Assembly (NCBI GenBank): GCA_015680685.1
Contig: MNCI01000270.1
Location: 875,321-939,320 of the forward strand
Direction: 5' to 3'
Origin: Gnetum montanum
Lineage: Eukaryota > Streptophyta > Gnetopsida > Gnetales > Gnetaceae
DNA length: 64,000 nucleotides
Part shown: one piece after another, positions 22,714 to 32,339 of the stretch
Numbering within the stretch: the stretch's first letter is position 1
Layout: each line of letters opens with the position of its first letter
Notes under the pieces: model-generated
The model's database searches: none
The model's input: the letters and a program-made list of their open reading frames with translations, nothing else
What the model was told of the DNA's origin: nothing
Position numbers and translations under genes: made by a program

Positions 22714-24771
22714 CTAGTGTTGCTTGATAAGTTGTGGTGGAATTCCACTTGGATAATACATTAATGGTTGGTGGAAATACCTTGGATTACTTTGGGGATA
22801 AGGTAACCGACGGGGTGATTGTCGTTTGTTAAGTCTTGGGTTGAGTGCATACACCCCAGACTCTTGTAGATGTGAGATTATTGGGCAACATCCCTTAGGA
22901 TGGTCATATTGGCAGATCTCACATCCACTGTCATTTTTTGTATCTGAATCCACAACCTCTTCAGTGATAGCTATTTTACCCTTACCTTTGTTACATGCAT
23001 GGTCCAAGTCCCTCTTCTTTTTCTTATCATGGTCACTACTTCGCTCCTTAGACTCCTCTAAGATTTTTAAAATAGTTTCAAATCTACTATCTAAGGAGTC
23101 CCAAATTTGACCTACCTTAGCCAACACTTCTATTGTTAATTTCTGAAGCAGCAAGGTTTTCCTACTCATCAACTCTTCGAGTGGTGACTCATCATTTTCC
23201 TCACAAAATCCTACTCCCCTCTTTTGGAGGGAAGGATCGTGGTTATACTCTTCCATGCTTTCTCTCTTACATAGCTCTCCTTCTTCCTTAGCTACTTGCT
23301 TCAACAATCTATGAACCTCATGGGACCTAAGTTTAGATAATCTCTCTTGGGCATATGTCCCAAGGGTTCTCCTAGTTTCATGTCTTAGCCCATCTATGAG
23401 ATGGCGTAGTTGATCCCGTTGTGCATAACCATGGCTCGGGCAACGATGTAGCAATGCATAATATTGGCCCAAGGTAGCGTCCAAGGATTCATGAGTTCCT
23501 TGCTTCCATCCTTGGATCTATTTTCATAAGCTGGACACTTAGGAGTACATTTGATATTTATCATTAAACAGTTCTAGCATTATACTCCACCTCCTAATGG
23601 TTTCTGGTTCTAAGGACTGATACCATCTTTCAGCTTCTTTTATGAGTGTCCTTGAAAACAACTTTAATTTTTTCCACTCATTTTCAATATTTTGCAAGGC
23701 ACAAGCATCATGAAATGCCTGTAAGTGGTTTTGTGGATTAGCATTGTATCCCCCCTCAAATCATGGGATATTATTCATGTCTAGTCTCTAGATCCGGCTA
23801 TCTTTTTGGTGCCTTGTAGGTATTCTAACAGCCTCCGTTACATCTAACATGCTTCAGGTTGCAAGTAGGGGTTCTTCATTTTCATTTCTTTCATGGCATC
23901 TGTGATGTCTACGTGGTTCCCTACTTTTCCTTCTTCCATGCCTTGATTCCCTAGAATTCCCTCGTCCTTGCTCTCAACTCTCTCATCAAGGTTTCTCAAT
24001 TTGCTTATCCTTACCCTTATCCTCTCAATTGGGCTCTTTGTGACTACATCCGTATGTGGAAGGAGAGGGTGAATGTTGCGATGAAGGGAAAGGGGAAGGA
24101 GAACCATCGCCATGATGATGTTTCCTACCTTCCCTTCGGTGATCTTGACCCTGATCATGATGATGATTAGAATGCTCATCCTTATGTTGTGTTTTTGTTC
24201 CCTCATTGAATAGTTGGTGTTCATGGGAATTAGAACCAAGGTTGTGTATCATGGAGCGTAGGTTCTGATACACCACCTCCTCACTATCGTTAGGAGGGGG
24301 AAAATCATTTTTTGGAGAGCCTATTGAGATAGGTTCACCATCCTTAATTTCTCTTATGATGGGTGAAGCATTATGGGGTCCTTTTTCCTTCAACAATTTG
24401 TGGTAACTCTCCTACCGTGAGTCCCGTTGACGTTGCGCTTCTATGGGATGGTAGCCCCTTATGTTGTAATCGAGCACAACATACTCAGCGTATAATTGTG
24501 ACATGCTAATTCATGCAAGGGCACGAAGGAGCATGTTGTCTAGAGGCAACACTATGTTACCCTCCAAGTCTCTCCAACGCAATTGTTCATCTTGATGGAA
24601 GACAAAGGTAAATTTAGGTATATATTCATCGTGATGAACATATACCACACTGAATTGTTGAGGAACTAGCAGATTTTGGTTATGTGCATGGTGCCGCCAA
24701 CTGTCTCTAGTATTGGTCCTACGCTGTGAAGTGCTTTTGTGTGAAGAAGAAGACATGTTTGTTTTATTCAA
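22714..24771 (-). pseudogene. Gag of element 1 (Athila-like)
   Basis: The frame from an ATG at 24771 runs to a stop at 22714 with frame breaks. The N-terminal part is polar, with a His/Asp-rich linker (about 24130-24200). The capsid-like gag region (about 23480-23720) reads ENEWKKLKLFSRTLIKEAER, WYQSLEP, then DATLGQYYALLHRCPSHGYA and LRHLIDGLRHETRRTL, the signature wording of Athila-type gag. A Lys/Glu-rich segment follows, and then a CX2CX3HX4C zinc-knuckle-like CEICQYDHPKGCC (about 22900). It would package element RNA into particles in the cytoplasm. Broken by TAG stops and at least one frame change, so not functional. Confidence 0.72.
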
Positions 24772-24884
24772 TGTGTTGTTTGTCGTTATGTTATTTGTTT
24801 CTCTTGATCAACCCTAAGGGTTCATTTTAGCTCCCAATGATGTGGATGATTTCCTATGTTCTACTTAGCATACAACAACTTAGT

Positions 24885-24901
24885 CCTCGGTAACGGCACC
24901 A
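24885..24901 (-). promoter_or_regulatory. Primer-binding site of element 1, tRNA-Asp type
   Basis: On the minus strand, directly inside the right LTR, is TGGTGCCGTTACCGAGG. The tRNA-Asp primer site used by Athila-type elements is TGGCGCCGTTGCCGGGG. The three differences are all C-to-T or G-to-A changes, and it still identifies the class. Identification is from recall of plant tRNA-Asp. Confidence 0.7.
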
Positions 24902-24902
24902 A

Positions 24903-25474
24903 TGATGAGTGGCAAGGTACCCCTACACTCAACCATACGAATACGAGCATTACACACGCAATCTGGTCGAACTCCATAGACTAAGTGCTTACGCGCCTTA
25001 TGGAACACTAAAGGTTAATCAATCATTGTCTTCCCAGACTTACATGTATTATCATGGTTGTATGGTTAAGTAAGTTTGAGGTATATGATTTTTATAACTT
25101 TTATCTTTTTATTGCCTATGCTAAGAGAGGAAAGGGTGAAGNTATTTAAATAATGTTAAATGCTTAAATTATTTCTTAGATAATTAATCTCTCTCAACCC
25201 TCAATTCCTAGTTAAGTGCATTTAGTACGACTACTTTGAGCATGTGTGCTACACTTGGTAACCAAATAACGAATAGTGTTTGGTAATCCCAGTAGCGTTG
25301 CACTGGTTCAGGGTGTGTATGGAAAGTGGGAAAAAATGCTGATGCTAGGAAGATTAAAGGTTAGTTAGCAGAAGTTAGTTACTTAGNGGCTGCCTCTTAT
25401 TTATAGACAAGGCAATGGGCTATGATATCGCGTATGTGATATTGCAGGGAAAGACGCGATATTGCATCCCATCA
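24903..25474 (-). repeat. Element 1, 5' LTR (right copy, misassembled)
   Basis: 24903-25141 matches 18559-18795. Then an N at 25142, a 244-base piece (25143-25386) that is the reverse complement of about 18797-19045, another N at 25387, and 25388-25474 matching about 19256-19387 with part deleted. About 200 bases present in the left LTR (about 19046-19255) are missing. A TATTTATA (minus-strand TATA box) is at 25398-25405. Confidence 0.85.
25142..25387. other. Inverted contig between two single-N gaps
   Basis: The 244 bases bounded by N at 25142 and N at 25387 read in the opposite direction to the rest of the LTR. Reversing the piece restores collinearity with the left LTR (for example TAAGTAACTAACTTCTGCTA next to 25141). 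This is a scaffold orientation error rather than a genomic inversion. Confidence 0.85.
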
Positions 25475-25479
25475 TGTGT

Positions 25480-25735
25480 TCTCTTAATAACAGCCTACAT
25501 ATTTACTATGTTAGGATAACAAGTTTACTCTAAAATTTTTTTGTACTTTCTTATGTTACTTCCTCTCTCTATCTCATATTTAGCTATTTCTTTAGCTATT
25601 TTCTTCCTACTTCCTTAGGCTATCTATCTTGTTCTACTTTATGTGCTCTACATAGCTAGTGAGGTTTTTGAGTGACTAAATAACTCATTACTTCATGTTA
25701 GGATGTAACTAAGTATATTACTGAGTGGGATCATG
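25480..25735 (+). repeat. Host-element 3' UTR repeat unit, left of element A
   Basis: The phrase TGCTCTACATAGCTAGTGAGG (within 25640-25665), then AACTAAGTATATTACTGAGTG, has the same order as units at about 58300-58380 and 58580-58660 on the far side of element A (CTCTACATTGTTGAGACCTA, then AGAATTAAGTGGG). It is read as one diverged unit of a tandem array split by element A. It is non-coding. Confidence 0.45.
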
Positions 25736-25740
25736 AGGGA

Positions 25741-27040
25741 TGAAACACCACCTAAAAAATGAATGTTGTAGTGTATAACATTCACCATTCAATTTGAGGT
25801 AATATGTTATTGTAAATGTCAGGTTCCTAGCCCATGAGCTAAATCTTACACACCTTAACTTTTTGGGGCTTCAAAATGCCTCATAAGTTGTTATTGCCTC
25901 ACTTCCCAAGTGAAAAAAGCAATGTCATGTCTATATTTGGGCTTGGAAAGGCTAAAAATGCCTTAGGGATTGCAAATTTGAAATTTTATGTGTTTTTGTG
26001 ATGGTGTAGCCTCAACTACGTTGGAACCACCTACACCTAGTGTTGGTGGTGTTGGGTTTTCATTTTCTAGAAATTCCCAATGTAGTTGCTATAAGATGCA
26101 ACATGGATGTTGTAAGGCTAACATTGAAGTTGTTGGGTTTTACATTTTCCCAACAATGGCCAGCATAGTCACAATAAAGTTTTAGTAGTCTTCACAAGGC
26201 CAGTGTAGTTGAGGTGAAGCTAGCATAGTCACAAAAGTCTATTTACTATTTTTAGTATGCAAATGGACTTTGATGGATTTGGTGTATCTAAAATTTCCAT
26301 AAATGGTTAACTATGCTATGATAATAGCTTGCTACACCTACAAGCAATGTTAATCTGTCAAAAATCATGGTAGAGGTTTTCAGCCCAAAATCAGCAACCT
26401 AAAACCTATAAAATCCAAATGTAAATACATTATTGAGGTTATGTAATTTTGAACAATTTCAAATGAACGTTTTTGCAACCCATAGCATTTTCTTATAACC
26501 TTAAGCATTTTTGAGCATAGGTTGGTATCTACATTGGGCACTTGAGACCCCAACATGATACAATGCATTAAGAGTGAAACACCACCTATAACTAAAGTTG
26601 TAGATTTGAATGGAAACTAGGAATAAGTTCTTAATGATCAAGGTTGGGAAGTACCTGGATTGTGGAGTTCAACTATAGAGAACAACCTACTAGCTCTAAC
26701 AAGCTTCAAGCTCTATCCAAACAAGCTTCTCGTGCATTTAATCACATAATATATACTTTTTTGAATTCTAAACTTTAAGTAGTTCTGCTATTTTAATAAA
26801 TTTTTCTAGTTTATTCATAGTGTAGATTTATTTCAAGTTTAATTAATATGTTTATTTTCATTACAATCTGTAATTCTATTCCCATTTCCATTTTCATTTA
26901 CATTTTCTAAGTCCCTAGGTAATCAACTAGACCATCTAGGGCACCTTGGATCCTATTTATTGGAGGCCCTTGTAATCCAAGGTTAGGCTTTTCCACCTTG
27001 GATTCTTCGTTCTTCTAGCAATCAAATTTTTTAGAAACTA
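25741..27040 (+). repeat. Element A, 5' LTR
   Basis: It starts TGAAACACCACC. A TATAAAA lies at 26407-26413. Upstream and in between are half-sites of the element A palindrome (ACTACGTTGG at 26017-26026, CCAATGTAGT at 26078-26087, GGCCAGTGTAGTT near 26199). The end is taken at ACTA 27037-27040 by alignment with the LTR ends of element B. A shortened PBS-like GGAGGGCCT follows directly. Confidence 0.75.
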
Positions 27041-28025
27041 GGAGGGCCTCTGCCTGAATTCTCAGTAAAAAAACCTATTCCAACATTTTCCAAAACCTTT
27101 TCCAACCTTTTCCAAATGCCAAGTCTTTCATATTTTGAAATTAAATACCTACAAACACTTAATAGTAAAACCAACATTGGTGTCCAAATTCCTACCCATA
27201 ATACCCAGTGTAGTTGTGATAGGTGATTTGGATTTTCGATGAAACATTTTCACAACAACTACTATTTTATTGGGCTAGTGTAGTTGATAGGAAAACATAC
27301 CTTTGTATGTTCCAAAGGCCAATGTAGTGCTCTTAAATTACTCAAACCCTCCCTATAGTGAAGTTTTCACACAAGGCTAACATTGGCATTTGAATTCCTA
27401 TGACTAATACCCAGCATGGTTATTGTGGATAGTTGGGTTTGTACAATATTTTCTTAGCAGTTGCTAGATTCCTTGAACCTGGTGTAGTCAACATTTAACC
27501 TACAACTTTTTCACATCAAAACTTGTATTTAGGATCTTCCCAAGGCCAATGTAGTCTTGGCAGGACATCCAAAACCTCTTGTTGTGAGAATCCAATAGGA
27601 ATCCAATGTAGACCCTTCCAAGACTTCAGCATAGCCCTTGGAGAACACAAAAATTTGTGTTTTATTTTTTCTCAAATTTTCAAAACCAACGTACTTCCTC
27701 TAAGGTTGAAAAATTTTTAGCTTGGTTTTATGAAGTGAAAACCCATTTCCACCACCCACCTTAGTGTAGTTGGCTAGGAAACATAGTGGTCTATTGCATA
27801 CCCTCTAACGTAGACACTACTAAAAAAACTAATGTAGTTGGTATTACCAACTTGAAAACCATAATACTATTTTCCCAAGTGTAGTAGTTTCAACCATTTT
27901 TTCCATTTATAACCAACTACATCATTGGGAAATCCCATTAACTAAAAGTTTTACTAAAAAAGGTAAAAAGTCAAAACAACATCTTGACAATGCCTTTTAA
28001 CAAGTCCATATTTTTGTTCATCGAC
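27041..28025 (+). other. Element A leader with repeated CCAATGTAGT half-sites
   Basis: This stretch is non-coding and contains about a dozen variants of CCAATGTAGT (for example near 27322, 27543, 27600 and 27830), spaced irregularly at 40-120 bases. It continues the motif of the LTR and of 52600-54670. The first 20 bases hold a decayed primer-binding site. Confidence 0.55.
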
Positions 28026-30168
28026 ATGACATACATGGCATCTAGTCAAGATGGGATAAGGATCTATGATCCAAAAGACCCCATTGTGGCTAAGTGCATA
28101 CAGTGACTTAGATAAAGGGGGCAAATTATAGACTTAGTTGTACTTAACAAAGAGCATTACAACTATATTTGCACTAAGATCTAAACTAGATTTCTCATTC
28201 CACATGCAAAGGCCGAAGCCAAGCATGATTATGAGTTGATTCACTACAATGGAAAAGTGTATATACCCTATTCCTATGACAAAATACTACTGAATAATGC
28301 TCATGCACACATACTCAATTAATTAAGATGGATGAATAGAGTGAGAAGCTTAGTTTGGAGGGCTAGAAAAAAGAACATGCTGAATTTGAGGCAGAGCCCA
28401 AACCATATAATTTCATAGAGATCCTATTCCAAGAATCAGTCCCTTAAACTATTATAGCCACTTTGGCCCTACCTATCTCTTCCATGGGACAAGCATCTCA
28501 ACCATCATTTGCCATATATCCCACAATGTTTGGGACTACACCAATTATAGCAATGCACTAGGCATAACTTGTGCCTCAAATATGCTTCTTGTTTTCTTCC
28601 ATACCTTTTACCATGTAGCCTTGGTCTACATAGCCCTCATTAGTGGTTCTCACCATCACTCATCCCTTCTTTACACTAGTGGACCCCACAACGAGACCAC
28701 AAGTCACCCAGGGGACACATACACTATTTGTCCCCTTTGTGCCTTAAGTGCCAACACAAATGTCATTTTCATTGTTTAGCTCACCCATGAACACTATAAC
28801 ATAGCCTCTCCATTCTATACTGCAACCCATAATGAGGCCAAAAGCCTCTCAATTAATACCTCAACCATTTGTACAAACATCTTAACCCATGGGGATGTTC
28901 CAAGGATTGGATCAAGAATTCCAAATGATTCAATACTTGATGAAAGAGTTACGAAAGCTCAAAGCCTCTACAACATGGATTGTAAAGATAATAGATTTCT
29001 ATCAAGAAAATCCAATCAGTCCTATCATCCTACTAATAACTCTTCCACCAGGCATCACCATACCTTAATTTAGTAAGTACAATGATAAAGGTGACCCTCA
29101 TGTCCACCTTATAGCCTTCCATTTTGAGTTTTTGTTGCTACAAGCCTAGCCAAATATGATAATGTGGATTTTTTCCATGTTTCTTACCAAGAAAGCCTTG
29201 GATTGGTATCATGCGCTACCAAGAGGATCCATATCCTTTCTTGAAGAATTAATTTTACAATTTGTTAACCATTTCAAGAATAACTTTAAACCTGACATGA
29301 CTCTTGGCCAATTAATAAAGGTCAAGTAGGGACCCCTTGAACTAGTATAGAAGTTTATCCAATGATGGAAATGCTCTTCTAAAAAAGATTCCAGAACCAA
29401 TAGCCAAGACTCACCTTCTCACCATATTCAAGGGGATGGTTAATGACTTTATTAAGTCAAAACTTTACTATTTAGACCCACAATCACTTAGTCAAGCATT
29501 TTCTCAATGTAAGAACATAGAGGATTTTGTTGAGGCTAGTCTTTACCTAGCCTATGTGGCCTATAAAAATCAACACCCAAAGAGGGCTAATAATAAAACC
29601 AAGAAAGAACATACAATTGTGGCTATAGTAACAAAAGATAGGTTTTACCATTGTCATCAAATGGCTAGTCATGACATTGATTTTTTCCTAGCATTAAAAG
29701 ATAACATCTAGAATATGATAGATAGTGAAGAGTTTCTATTGAACGAGCTCAACTCTTCAATTACCAATAACAAATCTTACACTATAGCCTCATTCACAGA
29801 AATCAAAAAGTCTTAATCCTCCTAGGAAATCATTTGTCATTAGAGTACCACCTTGGTCCTAAAACACACAGCCTAGAGAGCCCTTCATCATAGAGATACC
29901 ACCTTCTCTAGCCCCTAAGAAGCCTTTCATCATACATGTCCCATCTTCAATGGCATCAATTTCACAACCCAGATGACAAGTTACCAACCCTCCAAATCCT
30001 AGTAAACCATTTATTATCTAGGTCCATCCATCTTTAGCAAGTAAAACCATGACAACCTATGATCAAAACCCACATATACTAGCCCATTACTTGGAGGTTA
30101 GCAAGAAACATTCATCACAATGATGATGAAAATGACCTATTGCCAAACCAACAACCAAGCTCACTAAA
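28026..30168 (+). pseudogene. Gag of element A (Tat-like)
   Basis: From an ATG at 28026 (MTYMASSQDGIRIYDPKDP) the frame decays through an N-terminal domain (HDYELIHYNGKVYIPYSYDK) and a Pro-rich linker to a recognisable gag capsid region at about 29060-29500. The motif there is KYNDKGDPHVHLIAFHFEFL, then ALDWYHALPRGSISFLEEL, then FVNHFKNNFKPDMTLGQLIK and MVNDFIKSKLYYLDPQSLSQ. A degenerate zinc-knuckle (FYHCHQMASHDIDFFLALKD) is at 29640-29705. Order and wording match element B's gag at 32340-34500. Stops are mostly TAG/TAA. The end was cut by insertion of element B at GGTGG (30169-30173). Confidence 0.75.
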
Positions 30169-30173
30169 GGTGG

Positions 30174-32027
30174 TGAAACACCATAAAATTTTAGGACCCT
30201 CATGCCTTGATAGGGTCTTGGAATTCAAGTAAGGACTTCCACAAGTGCATCATCATGATAGTTCAGTAAGAAAATGTAGGCACTGAGGTTGGACTATCTA
30301 GTCTAGCAAGTTTTATATCTCTAGAGCTGATAGGCCTGATGGACTCTCCGGCTTGCCCACCTAGATAGTTGACTTGGCTAACAGTCTACTCAAAAACTAT
30401 GCTAGGAGTTGCTGAAAGTGTTTGGGATGTGCAAAACAGTTCGACAAGTTTTTTAGTGAAGAAGTCTGCTACACTATGTAGCGTAGCAAGCCTTGAAAGA
30501 TAGTTGCTCAAGCATCCAAGTGTGAATTGACAAAATGATTGCAAAAGAAGTCAAGATTCAGTTAACGCAAGGTGCTATGCTATGCTATGCTATGTAGTGT
30601 AGGACAATGTAGCAAAGGTAAAGTAGAAAGGCCCATCTTGCCAAGTGATTCCAACAAGAAAGTTGCACTCGGAAACACTTCGGCCTCCAAAACCAGTTGC
30701 CCCACTTACCCCTAGGCCTCGAGAAAAGTTTCTTGCTATAAAATGGCAGATTGAATGAAGAAGCAGGATACATTGGCTGCTACGTAGTGCTACGCTACAT
30801 AGCGTAGCAACAATGCAAAAGTAGCAAAAGTGTTTCAAACGTAAGTTCAACGAGTTCAAAGGGTTCTTGACATAAAGGACAAAAGTTGTAGTTGTTAGCA
30901 TGACTAAGCCTTAGATAAATGCTTTCAGCTCCAACATAAGTTTTAGTCAAGCTAGTGGCTACACTATTCTATGCTACATAGCATAGCACAATGTAGCAAG
31001 TAGTCACTTACACTACGCCAATGTACTCGACAGCGTGAGTAATGAAACACTGGTATGGAAGCATTGAGATGTCTTCAGGTAACTCTAGAACTTGTTGACA
31101 GTGATCTTCCTCACTCTGGCATCTCTGTGGCAAAATCAACAATTTCAATCCATCTTACACACCCCCTAGTCAGCTTCCAAAACATTGTTCCTATGCTTGA
31201 CCTTGCTCGTAAGAGCAGGAAAGACATAGTCTTGGAGCATAGGCTCCATTTCTCTTGCATTGTGAGCACACTGGATCTTGGCACATGTAGTTCCGTCGGT
31301 ATGGTGACAGTGTAATCAAGTTCACATCTAGCTTTGCATACCTATATGGTATGGGCATGTTAGCATTTTTTGCCGTCCAGGACACTTGGCATCCAGGCCC
31401 CATTTCTCACCTACTCCTAGCCCTATAAATACCCTGGCAAACAACAGTCAAAGGGTTGGCTTTTTCGCTCAAAGAGTTGGCATGTTTACATTGACAAGAG
31501 CAGTTGGCTTGTTGGATTTTTTCATTGGATGGTTGGCTTCTTGATTGGCTCCTTGGAAAATAGAGTTGGCTTTTTTTGCTATAATTGGCTTTTAAGTTGG
31601 CTTTCAGAAGGCATAGTTGGCATTTTTCTTGAGCATTCTAGTTACCTTTGAGTTCTCTGTGTGTCTCCAGCATTGCATAACCTGTTGTACACCTTTCAAA
31701 CAAGGCAAAGAATTGAATCTGTGACCTTGGGGCAGTGCATTTTCTCACTCGAGTTTGTTTTGCTATTTATTTACTATTATCATTATTTTGCACTATTTTC
31801 TCCACTTTGCATTTATTGATCATCGATTTACCTCATGTGTATTGCCTTCAAAACAAAATTTACATAAGGTTAAGATACACTGATTAAGTCCCTGTCTGAT
31901 TGACCAAACCTTTCAGGGTGCCCTGCTTTCATTTTTTCTCCAGCATGGTCCTCGCATGGATCTAAGGTTAAACTATTTACCCAAAAATCTCTCAATGTTC
32001 TAGCCACTGATGTTTTTGATCGCTATA
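30174..32027 (+). repeat. Element B, 5' LTR
   Basis: It starts TGAAACACCATAAAATTTT and ends CGCTATA. U3 contains palindromes built on GCTACGCTA/TAGCGTAGC at 30468-30487, 30788-30809 (10-base arms, 2-base centre, perfect) and 30969-30986. A TATAAAT box is at 31424-31430 (CCTATAAATACC). Downstream, in the predicted transcript leader (31447-31640), AGTTGGCTTTTT-like words recur about a dozen times. The LTR is unusually long at 1.85 kb. Confidence 0.88.
31447..31640 (+). repeat. AGTTGGC word repeats in the transcript leader of element B
   Basis: Copies of (A)GTTGGC followed by T-runs appear roughly every 12-25 bases just downstream of the predicted start site. The same array is kept in the 3' LTR (about 48560-48735), with a few copies lost. 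Confidence 0.6.
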
Positions 32028-32032
32028 GTTTT

Positions 32033-32050
32033 TGGTGCTAGAAGGAGGAC
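32033..32050 (+). promoter_or_regulatory. Primer-binding site of element B
   Basis: TGGTGCTAGAAGGAGGAC lies five bases after the 5' LTR and begins with TGG, complementary to a tRNA CCA end. Nearly the same string follows the LTR of element D (62460-62479). I do not assign the primer tRNA. Confidence 0.65.
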
Positions 32051-32339
32051 TTTTTTATGCCTTTTCCATGTTTTACGGTTAGTCGTGCATTCTCTCTGTA
32101 CCCTGTCACGCATTGGTGTAAATGTGACACCCTTTTTTGGTTGTTTATGCATTGTTTGGTGCATATTGGTCACGACAACGGTTCCTTTGGAATCTGGTAG
32201 GATGAAAAGCCTCTGATCTCCTCTTGATTTCCATGCTTTCTAGTTTGTGATTTCCCCTTTTTCATGACACAAGATGATTCTGACAATAACCTTTGTTTCC
32301 ACCTCAAGCCTTGAGGCTCCTTTCTCAGCCCAAAGAACC

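Larger units (their letters stand above)
18554..25479 (-). mobile_element. Element 1: Athila-like LTR retrotransposon without RT/integrase
   Basis: Two LTRs (18559-19387 and 24903-25474) are flanked by an exact 5-bp target duplication, TGTGT, at 18554-18558 and 25475-25479. The LTR-internal junction at the right has a primer-binding site on the minus strand, which sets the orientation. Inside are decayed gag and protease frames and about 2.1 kb of non-coding 3' sequence. No reverse transcriptase or integrase motif was found, so the copy needed enzymes from elsewhere to move. It interrupts the pol relic at 15160-18553 near its 3' end. The right LTR is short and contains a misassembled piece. 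Confidence 0.85.

Noticed and set aside
22826-23110. 94-aa plus-strand frame
   Set aside because: It is the complement of the element 1 gag; the conserved gag and zinc-knuckle words are on the minus strand.
25143-25386. True genomic inversion inside an LTR
   Set aside because: Both breakpoints coincide with single Ns, so a contig orientation error is the simpler explanation.
30585-30901. Two minus-strand frames (62 and 103 aa) in the B 5' LTR
   Set aside because: They lie wholly in U3, overlap the palindromes, are not kept in the 3' LTR and have no domain.
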